A stretch of 13,642 nt of DNA from Opitutaceae bacterium (GTDB lineage Bacteria > Verrucomicrobiota > Verrucomicrobiia > Opitutales > Opitutaceae): positions 1-13,642 of the forward strand of contig SXZN01000113.1 of assembly GCA_005787865.1 (NCBI GenBank), in the 5' to 3' direction. The translations under genes were made by a program, and so were the position numbers. The notes below the pieces were generated by a model that was given only the letters and a program-made list of their open reading frames with translations, ran no database searches and was not told the DNA's origin. Positions 5,818-12,508 of this stretch are shown here, piece by piece; within the stretch, counting starts at the first letter, position 1, and each line of letters starts with the position of its first letter.

Positions 5818-7425
5818 ATGCTTAATTGTTATGCTCCCCTCTTAGTTACCCTCTTCGCCGCGCTGCTCCTGGCCGCTTGCAGTAAAAAATCCTCGTCGGC
5901 GGTTGATGGCATGAAGACCCTCCATCTTGGCAATGGCACCGAAGTGCAGGATCTGGATCCGCAAGTCGTCACCGGTGTCCCCGAGAACAAAGTCATTAAC
6001 GCGATCTTTGAGGGGCTCGTCGTAGAAGGCCCGACCGGCACCGACACCGCCCCAGGGGTGGCCGAACGCTGGGAAACCTCGGCTGACGGCCTCACGTGGA
6101 CGTTTTACCTGCGCGCCGAGGCCCGCTGGTCTAATGGTGATCCCATCACGGCGCATGATTTTGTGCGCTCTTATCAACGCATCCTCACGCCCAGCCTAGC
6201 CGCCGAATACGCTTCCAAGCTTCACCACGTGGTTGGAGCGGAGGATTACAACACTGGGCAGCTGACCGATTTTTCTCAAGTTGGCTTCAAGGCCCTCGAT
6301 GACCGCACCCTGCGCATCACCCTGCGCGACCGCATGCCGTTCCTGCTGGAGGCGCTAAAGCATTACTCGTGGTTTCCGGTTCACCTCCCCACGATCGAAA
6401 AGTTTGCTGGCGTCACCCGCAAGGGCTCCCGTTGGACCCGTACCGAGAACATGGTTAGCAATGGGGCTTTCGTGCTCAGCAGCTGGCAGCCCAACCAAAA
6501 GATTATCGTCACCCGCTCCCCCACGTATTGGGACCGCGCCAACGTCAAACTCGACGCAATCCACTATTATCCCATCGAAAGCATGGAAACTGAGGAGCGC
6601 ATGTTCCGCACCGGTCAGCTGCATAAAACCAACGAGCTGCCCATCGCCAAGATCGACACCTACAAGCGCACCTACCCGACCAACTACCGGCAGGATATTT
6701 ACTACGGCACCTACTTTTACCGCCTCAATGTCACGCGGCCGCCGCTCAATGACGTCCGCGTGCGCCGCGCCCTCGCCCTCGCGATTGACCGCGAGCTGCT
6801 GGTCGCGCAGGTCACCCGCGGCGGCCAAGCCCCCGCGTACCACTTTATTCCAACGACGGAAAAATTTACTTCGCAGGCCCGACTCCGCGGCGATCTTACC
6901 GAGGCCCGCCGCCTGCTCGCCGCGGCCGGCTACCCCGAGGGCCAAGGCTTTCCGCAGATTGAATTACTCTACAACACCTCCGAGAACCACCGGGTCATTG
7001 CCGAGGCCATCCAGCAAATGTGGCGCCGCCATCTCGGCGTGAATATCGGCCTGCGCAACGAGGAGTGGAAAGTGTATCTCGATTCGCAGGATGCGCTGAA
7101 CTTCGACCTCTGCCGCGCTGGGTGGATCGCGGACTACACCGATCCCAACACCTTCGCCGATCTGTGGGTCACCGGCGGTGGCAACAATGACACCGGGTTC
7201 TCCAACGCCGACTATGACCGATTGCTGCGCGCTTCGATGGATGCCCAGACGGACGAGCAGCGTTTCGCCATCTATCAGCAGTTGGAGAAAATCCTAGTCG
7301 ATGAAATGCCCGTCATTCCCATTTATTTCTACACGCGTGTGTATGCGATCAGCCCCAAGGTGCGGCACTGGGTAAACAATCCCCTCGATAACCGCGCTTG
7401 GAAATTCATCGATCTCGCCGAGTGA
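5818..7425 (+). CDS. Peptide ABC transporter substrate-binding lipoprotein (OppA/DppA family, SBP_bac_5)
   Basis: This is a 535-residue extracytoplasmic solute-binding protein, typical in length for oligopeptide-binding proteins. A type II signal peptide is clear: a hydrophobic core LLVTLFAALLL ends in the lipobox LAAC, with Cys21 the predicted lipidation site, followed by the linker SKKSSS. The mature part begins with a family-like LDPQVVTG and NAIFEGLV (about 47-67). The SBP_bac_5 block GLTWTFYLRAEARWSNGDPI is at 91-110, and DVRVRRALALAIDRELL occurs mid-protein. The C-terminal region has DPNTFADLW and a MPVIPIYFY block, both usual in OppA. I chose the ATG at 5818 because it puts the signal peptide at the N-terminus. 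No permease or ATPase genes flank it, so it either works with a transporter encoded elsewhere or has a binding-only role. The secreted prolyl peptidase at 2330-4429 could supply its ligands. Confidence 0.9.
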   Translation: MLNCYAPLLVTLFAALLLAACSKKSSSAVDGMKTLHLGNGTEVQDLDPQVVTGVPENKVINAIFEGLVVEGPTGTDTAPGVAERWETSADGLTWTFYLRAEARWSNGDPITAHDFVRSYQRILTPSLAAEYASKLHHVVGAEDYNTGQLTDFSQVGFKALDDRTLRITLRDRMPFLLEALKHYSWFPVHLPTIEKFAGVTRKGSRWTRTENMVSNGAFVLSSWQPNQKIIVTRSPTYWDRANVKLDAIHYYPIESMETEERMFRTGQLHKTNELPIAKIDTYKRTYPTNYRQDIYYGTYFYRLNVTRPPLNDVRVRRALALAIDRELLVAQVTRGGQAPAYHFIPTTEKFTSQARLRGDLTEARRLLAAAGYPEGQGFPQIELLYNTSENHRVIAEAIQQMWRRHLGVNIGLRNEEWKVYLDSQDALNFDLCRAGWIADYTDPNTFADLWVTGGGNNDTGFSNADYDRLLRASMDAQTDEQRFAIYQQLEKILVDEMPVIPIYFYTRVYAISPKVRHWVNNPLDNRAWKFIDLAE

Positions 7426-7474
7426 GATCGGCCCGGGCGGCGCGGCCCGCGAGCGGTGACTGACCGAAGGCAAA

Positions 7475-7523
7475 AGCGGTGCGGCCGGTCGCCGGTTGGC
7501 AGGTTGCGGGACCGGCCGCCGCT
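7475..7523 (+). terminator. GC-rich hairpin between the lipoprotein and gntP genes
   Basis: GCGGCCGGTC (7481-7490) and GACCGGCCGC (7510-7519) are perfect reverse complements around a 19-nt loop. AGCG (7475-7478) and CGCT (7520-7523) extend the stem past a 2-nt bulge. It starts 50 bp after the lipoprotein stop. No T-tract follows, so it would be an atypical intrinsic terminator, or it may protect the mRNA 3' end or separate the two transcripts. The structure is clear; the role is inferred. Confidence 0.5.
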
Positions 7524-7591
7524 GGTGAAATATCTAGACCTCTAGGCCGATCCGATCTACTAGCTTTGCGCTTCGATTGCAGTCCGTGCAG

Positions 7592-9091
7592 ATGAACCTT
7601 ACCCTACCCATCGCCGCAACCGCTCCCAGCTACTGGCCATTTGCGATCCTCGCGATCGCGGTGACCTTCATCATCGTGGCGATCACGAAGCTGCGCATGC
7701 ACGCCTTTCTCGCGTTGATCTTGGCGGCATTCCTCACCGGGTTTCTGACCCCCGCCTTCAACGCCGCCGCGCTGGCGAAGCTGCCCGCTACGATGTTGAG
7801 CGATGCGCGGACTAATTCCTGGATCGCCGCAGTGGAGATCACCGCCCTGGAATTTGGCAACGCGGCCGGCACCATCGCGATTTCCATTGGCCTCGCTTCG
7901 ATTATTGGCCTGTGCCTGATGGAAAGTGGCGCGGCCGATAAAGTTGTGCGCCGATTCCTCGCGGTGTTTGGCGAGAAACGTGCCGGCCTGGCGCTGCTCG
8001 CGAGCACCTACGTCCTATCGATTCCGATTTTTTTCGATACCATGTTTATGCTCATGGTGCCGCTCGCCCGCGCGCTGGCGCTCCGCACGGGGAAAAACTA
8101 CCTGCTATATATAATGGCGGTCTGCTGCGCGGCGGTTATCACCCATACGCTGACGGTGCCCCATCCAGGTCCGCTGGCGATGGTGGACAATCTGCACGTC
8201 GACCCCGGCCTGTCACTGCTCTGGGGCCTGGTCGCCGGCCTGCCGCCCTGCCTCATCTGCTACGGGCTGGTGAAGTGGCTGGACCATCGCCTGCGCGTGC
8301 CACTGCGCGAAACGCCCGGCGCGGCGCTGAGCGAGCTAGCGAAAATTACCCAAAAACCAGAGCACGAGCTACCTAGTTTCGGGGCCAGCGTCGCGCCGGT
8401 ACTGCTACCGATTTTTCTAATTAGCATGGGCTCATTTCTCAAGGTGCTCGCTGACTACCCGCCCGCCATCAATGCTCTGGGCGGGCCCGACGGGTTCGCC
8501 GCCATCAGCAAGGTCGCCCTCTTTATCGGTAACAAAAATATCGCCCTGCTGATCGGTACTACGATCGGTCTCATCGTACTGGCGCGGCAACGGCAGATTA
8601 CGCTCGGCACCGTCGAGGAACTGCTCGGCCCCCCGATCGCCACCGCCGCCACGATCATCCTCATCACCGCCGCCGGCGGGGCTTTCGGGGGGATGCTCCG
8701 CCATGCCGGCGTGGGCGATGCGATCAAGGCCTTAGCCGGTACTTACGCGATCGATCTTCTCCTCCTCGGCTGGGGCACAGCAGCCGTCCTGAAAATCGCC
8801 CAAGGATCCACCACCGTCGCACTCATCGCCGCTTCATCGATCCTCTGGCCAATGATGGACCCCGCTCAGAATGCCCCGCTCCCCTATCATCCGATGTACG
8901 TCTTTCTCGCCACCGGCTTCGGCGGCCTATTCGGCTCATGGATGAACGACAGCGGCTTTTGGGTCGTGAGCAAACTCGGCGGCCTCACCGAAAAGGAAAC
9001 CCTCAAAAGCTGGACGGTACTGCTTGGCGCCATCGCGGTCTGCGGCCTATTGGTCGTGCTTCTGGCCTCCCGCCTCCTGCCGCTCAATTAA
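7592..9091 (+). CDS. GntP family permease (gluconate/organic acid:H+ symporter)
   Basis: This polytopic inner-membrane transporter of 499 residues is somewhat longer than the roughly 440-450 of classical GntP proteins. Diagnostic family motifs are visible: SIPIFFDTMFMLMVPLARAL in the first half, the HTLTVPHPGPLAM loop, the ITAAGGAFGGMLRHAG segment, and WMNDSGFW at residues 450-457, which is a hallmark of GntP. Hydrophobic stretches occur along the whole length, consistent with 12-14 membrane helices. The family takes up gluconate, glycerate or related sugar acids and hydroxy acids with protons; the substrate cannot be read from sequence. I chose the ATG at 7592 (MNLTLPIA). An in-frame TTG at 7577 would add five residues. 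No sugar-acid kinase or regulator lies next to it, so the pathway it feeds is not visible. It converges with the formate dehydrogenase operon. Confidence 0.9.
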   Translation: MNLTLPIAATAPSYWPFAILAIAVTFIIVAITKLRMHAFLALILAAFLTGFLTPAFNAAALAKLPATMLSDARTNSWIAAVEITALEFGNAAGTIAISIGLASIIGLCLMESGAADKVVRRFLAVFGEKRAGLALLASTYVLSIPIFFDTMFMLMVPLARALALRTGKNYLLYIMAVCCAAVITHTLTVPHPGPLAMVDNLHVDPGLSLLWGLVAGLPPCLICYGLVKWLDHRLRVPLRETPGAALSELAKITQKPEHELPSFGASVAPVLLPIFLISMGSFLKVLADYPPAINALGGPDGFAAISKVALFIGNKNIALLIGTTIGLIVLARQRQITLGTVEELLGPPIATAATIILITAAGGAFGGMLRHAGVGDAIKALAGTYAIDLLLLGWGTAAVLKIAQGSTTVALIAASSILWPMMDPAQNAPLPYHPMYVFLATGFGGLFGSWMNDSGFWVVSKLGGLTEKETLKSWTVLLGAIAVCGLLVVLLASRLLPLN

Positions 9092-9463
9092 CCACCGGCC
9101 TGCCTTGGCGCACGCGCGCCGCACCGAGGCCAGCGCCAGACCATGGGGGACCTACTTGAGCGATCGACCAACGCTAAGCGTGCGCTCACCCCGGCGAGTT
9201 AGCCATCGACTCTGGCGCCCGGGATTTCTCCTCCGCTGACTAAGCCTGTTTTCTCTTACGCAAAACTGCCGGAGCGAGTTTACGGCGATGTATTATTTAA
9301 TTTTAAATTGAGGCATAAGCCTCATTCTTTTTTTAAATTGAAAGTGCTGAGAAATTCTTCACGGAATTAAAAACTAGGGAATTTTTTACCATGATCGACT
9401 GGTCTGTGGTGGTTTAGATCATCCTCATCGATCTCCTTTTGGGTGGTGATAACGCCGGATCTT
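9092..9463. other. Gene-free interval after gntP, with an AT-rich island
   Basis: I see no gene here. The first part (to about 9260) has the base composition of the surrounding genes and several weak hairpins, for example ACGCTAAGCGT near 9170, but no tRNA-like fold. From about 9285 to 9390 the sequence turns sharply AT-rich and holds a good intrinsic terminator. Beyond 9464 the second repeat mosaic begins. Confidence 0.55.
9309..9334 (+). terminator. Rho-independent terminator after gntP
   Basis: TGAGGC (9309-9314) and GCCTCA (9319-9324) pair perfectly around an ATAA loop, followed by TTC and seven Ts (9328-9334). It lies 217 bp past the gntP stop, between convergent operons. On the minus strand the same stem is followed by a weaker AT-rich tail, so it might act in both directions. 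The 10-mer TTTTAAATTG appears on both sides (9301-9310 and 9331-9340). Confidence 0.7.
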
Positions 9464-9790
9464 CCTTTCCCGATTCTCTACTTTCCCCAGTTTCATCTTT
9501 TCCGCCCATTTCGCGTCGTTTCGCGTTTTTCGGGGCCAAAATGTTTTGGTACTGCCCCAACCAATTTAACCACGGATTTCACGGATCCAATCTGGATTAA
9601 AGACAGAAGACCTATGCCTCAGATCCATCCTGATCCCATCCTGACCCCATCCGTGGTCAAAAATGCCTTGGTCGATTCAGATCTTTTTTCCCAATTTTCT
9701 ACTTTCCCAAGTTTCATCTTTTCCTCCTCCCTTTCGCGTCGTTTCGCGTTTTTCGCGGGCCAAAATGCCTTGGTCGATCCGATCAGATCT
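9464..9790 (+). repeat. Composite dispersed repeat, copy B
   Basis: This copy has the same module order as the copy at 4681-5003. Box a is at about 9476-9503. Box b (9508-9542) has a small deletion that gives CGGGGCC. The inverted-repeat element follows (9546-9661), then box c GCCTTGGTCGATTCAGATCT (9665-9684), box a again (9697-9724), box b (9731-9765) and box c with a small insertion (9767-9790). The second box a + b is closer to the first a + b of copy A than to its own partner in places. The open frame through it is incidental. It lies between convergent genes and reaches the end of fdsA. Confidence 0.8.
9569..9657 (+). repeat. 89-nt element bounded by 9-bp perfect inverted repeats (copy B)
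   Basis: ACCACGGAT (9569-9577) and ATCCGTGGT (9649-9657) bound an interior of the same length as in the copy at 4787-4875. By eye I count about ten substitutions over some 116 aligned bases including flanks, and no length change between the inverted repeats. The ends are fully conserved. Confidence 0.65.
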
Positions 9791-9823
9791 TAAACCTTAC
9801 CCCCTTAAAACTTAAACCTTAAC
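9789..9823 (-). repeat. Heptamer tract (GTTTAAG-type) overlapping the fdsA stop codon
   Basis: On the minus strand, five 7-bp units run from 9823 to 9789: GTTAAGG, TTTAAGT, TTTAAGG, GGGTAAG and GTTTAAG. The last three residues (VKV) and the TAA of fdsA fall within the first two units, so the repeat supplies the end of the reading frame. Confidence 0.7.
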
Positions 9824-12508
9824 CACCCCCAGCCGCTCGATGCGGACCGCGGTGATTTTATATTCAGGGGTCTTGGTGTAGCGGTCGCGGTGGGCCGTCG
9901 TGATATGATTCAGGAGCACTCGCGTGGAGTGGAAGGTGGTGTAAACTTCGCCCGGCTTCACGTGCGTGCTGAGTTGGACCGGCACTTCCGCAGAGCCTTG
10001 CGTACTGACGAGGCGGATCGTTTCACCATCCTTCAAACCGAGGCGGGCTCCATCGATGGGTGAGAGCTGCAGATAATCCGTCGGGTGCAGGCGATCGTTG
10101 GGCGTGCGGGCGGTTTGGGTGGCCGCATTGTATTGGTACAAATTGCGTCCGGTGGTGAGCAGGAAGGGATAGTCGGGGGTCGTGAGCACCGGCGGGGCCA
10201 CATACTCGATACGCCGGAGCGCCGTGGTGGGGCCGTGGGTGAAATGCTCCGTATGGAGAATCGCTAAGCCCGGGTCCGTTTCATCGACACACGGCCATTG
10301 CAAGCCCCCGAGCGCATCCATGCGCGCGTAGCTAATCCCCGCGCCGTCCGGCCAGAGGGAACGCACTTCGTCCCAAATCTCTTCCGCGGAGCGATAGCCA
10401 AATTGCTCGCCGCGGCCCATGGTGTGCGCGATGGCGCAGATAATTTCCCAATCCGAGCGGGCCTCGCCTTGTGGCAAGGCTGCGCGGCGCACGCGTTGCA
10501 GCCGGCGCTCACCATTCATAAAAGTCCCGTCTTTTTCAAACGACGACGCCGCCGGCAAAAATACATCGGCAAATTCCTTCGCCGTTTCGTTCATGAAAAG
10601 ATCCTGCACGATCACGAGATCCAACTGCTCGAGCGCATGGCGCGTCACATGCATATTGGGATTCGTCATCAAGATATCGTAGCCGATCGACCAGAGCACC
10701 TTTAACTTTCCGGCCGTCGCCGCGTCCATCATGTCGATCATGTTGAGCCCGGGGTGCGTCGGGATCGGTTGATGCCAGGCAGTTTCAAATTTCTGCCGCG
10801 CTTCTTCGATCGGCACGTAGCCCGCCAGCAACTTGGGCTCGCAACCCATGTGGGGCGCCCCTTGGACATTGTTCTGCCCGCGCAGGGGGTTAATCCCCGT
10901 GCCTGATTTGCCAATATTGCCGGTGAGCAGCGCGAGATTGACGAGCGCGATGATTCCTTCGGTGCCTTGGATGTGCTCGGTCATGCCGAGGCCGTGCACA
11001 CTCAACGAGGGCTTCGCGGTCGCGTACAAACGGGCCGCCGCGCGAATCTTTTCCGCCGGCACGCCGCAAATTTCCGCGACCTTCTCCGGCATAAAGTCGC
11101 GAATGAAATCAACGTACTCCGAGTATTCGGTCAGCCGCGTCCGGATAAATTCCTCATCCGCCAAGCCTTCGTCGATGATGGCGGCCCCGATGGCATTAAA
11201 CAGCACGACATTCGTGCCGGCGTGCAGCTGCAGATGGAGCGTGGCGAATTCGCAGAGCTCAATTTCGCGGGGATCCACGATGATGAGATGAGCGCCGTGG
11301 CGGGCCGCTTGCTTGATGCGCGCACCGGTGACGGGATGGCCGTCCGTGGGGTTAGCGCCGCACACGAGAATCGTCTGCGCGAGCGCGATCTCATCCAGCG
11401 AGTTCGTCGCCGCGCCCGTGCCGAGCGTCATCTTCATCGCCGCCGCCGTAGGCGAGTGGCAAACGCGCGCGCAGCAATCAATATTGTTCGTGCCTAACAC
11501 CAAGCGGGCGAATTTCTGCGCGACGTAATTTTCCTCATTCGTCCCGCGCGCGGAACTGAGCAGACCAATGCTGTCGGCCCCATGCGCCGCCGCCGTCGCG
11601 CGCAACCGCGTCGCGATAAATTCATTCACCTCCGCCCAACTGACGCGCTGCCACTGGCCGTCGCGCCGAATCATGGGGGACGTCACGCGATCTTGGGCGT
11701 AAACGTAGTCGAAAGCATAGCGGCCCTTGACGCAGGCGTGGCCGTGATTGCTCGGGCCCTCGAGGGAGGGCCGGATGGTCGTGATCTTGCCGTCGCGCGT
11801 GCCGACGTTCATCTCGCAGCCCGTGCCGCAGTACGAACAGATCGACTTCGTCCACTGCGTCGGTGTGCCGCGCATCAGCACCGTGATATCTTCCAAGGCG
11901 CCGGAGGGACAGGTATCCACACACGCGCCGCAGCTCACGCAACCGCCGTCGAGCAACGTCTCGCCGCGCACGGGCAAGATGCGCGTGGTGTCGCTGCGAT
12001 TCCAGGCCTTCCAAACAAATTGCCCCTGCACTTCTTCGCAAATGCGGACGCAGCGGTAGCAGGTCACGCACTGCGACATGTCGACGTTGATGTACGGATG
12101 CGATGCATCCTGCATGAACGGCACCGCCGGAGCGGGAGAATGGCGCGAGCCCCCGGCGGTGACGCCGTAGGTGCGGAGATAACGGTGAAATTGTTTTTCC
12201 GGATACGCCGCCACGGCCTCCGCCGGATAATCCTTGGCCAGCAGCCCCAAGAGTGTGCGGCGCACGCCCTCCACGGCGGGCGAATGCGTCTGGATCTCCA
12301 TGCCCTCGCGCAGCGTGGTGTTACAAGCGGTGGCCAAGCCGGGCATCCCCGTCACTTCCACGGCGCAGAGTCGGCACGAGCCGTAGGGTTCGAGGCGATC
12401 GTCGTGACACAGCGTCGGCACTTCGCGGCCGATCTGGTGCAAGGCCTCATTGATCGTGAGACCCTCGGCGAACTGATGCGACTGCCCGTTGATGGTTACT
12501 TGAAGCAT
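9812..12508 (-). CDS. fdsA: NAD-dependent formate dehydrogenase, large molybdopterin/Fe-S subunit (FdsA-type)
   Basis: This 898-residue cytoplasmic catalytic subunit oxidises formate to CO2. The N-terminal [2Fe-2S] domain has C34, C45, C48 and C62. A two-cluster ferredoxin domain has CVTCYRCVRIC (147-157) and CVSCGACVDTC (190-200). A further [4Fe-4S] site of the molybdopterin domain uses C224, C227, C231 and C259 (CSYCGTGC...HACVKGR). The active site CCARVCH (345-351) carries Cys350, encoded TGC, where other formate dehydrogenases have selenocysteine, followed by the conserved His351. The C-terminal cofactor-binding domain has TGRNLYQYN. Many FdsA/NuoG-type proteins have an extra cysteine-rich cluster near residues 90-110; here that stretch has no cysteines. 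The start overlaps the upstream NuoF-like gene by 13 bp, so the two are cotranslated. A small FdsG-like subunit and FdhD-type maturation genes are not in view. The last residues and stop lie in a repeat tract. Confidence 0.88.
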   Translation of the reverse strand: MLQVTINGQSHQFAEGLTINEALHQIGREVPTLCHDDRLEPYGSCRLCAVEVTGMPGLATACNTTLREGMEIQTHSPAVEGVRRTLLGLLAKDYPAEAVAAYPEKQFHRYLRTYGVTAGGSRHSPAPAVPFMQDASHPYINVDMSQCVTCYRCVRICEEVQGQFVWKAWNRSDTTRILPVRGETLLDGGCVSCGACVDTCPSGALEDITVLMRGTPTQWTKSICSYCGTGCEMNVGTRDGKITTIRPSLEGPSNHGHACVKGRYAFDYVYAQDRVTSPMIRRDGQWQRVSWAEVNEFIATRLRATAAAHGADSIGLLSSARGTNEENYVAQKFARLVLGTNNIDCCARVCHSPTAAAMKMTLGTGAATNSLDEIALAQTILVCGANPTDGHPVTGARIKQAARHGAHLIIVDPREIELCEFATLHLQLHAGTNVVLFNAIGAAIIDEGLADEEFIRTRLTEYSEYVDFIRDFMPEKVAEICGVPAEKIRAAARLYATAKPSLSVHGLGMTEHIQGTEGIIALVNLALLTGNIGKSGTGINPLRGQNNVQGAPHMGCEPKLLAGYVPIEEARQKFETAWHQPIPTHPGLNMIDMMDAATAGKLKVLWSIGYDILMTNPNMHVTRHALEQLDLVIVQDLFMNETAKEFADVFLPAASSFEKDGTFMNGERRLQRVRRAALPQGEARSDWEIICAIAHTMGRGEQFGYRSAEEIWDEVRSLWPDGAGISYARMDALGGLQWPCVDETDPGLAILHTEHFTHGPTTALRRIEYVAPPVLTTPDYPFLLTTGRNLYQYNAATQTARTPNDRLHPTDYLQLSPIDGARLGLKDGETIRLVSTQGSAEVPVQLSTHVKPGEVYTTFHSTRVLLNHITTAHRDRYTKTPEYKITAVRIERLGVVKV

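Noticed and set aside
9443..9793. Plus-strand open frame of 116 codons in the second repeat mosaic
   Set aside because: It spans repeat modules that are also present in mosaic A in a different reading context, so it is an incidental frame.
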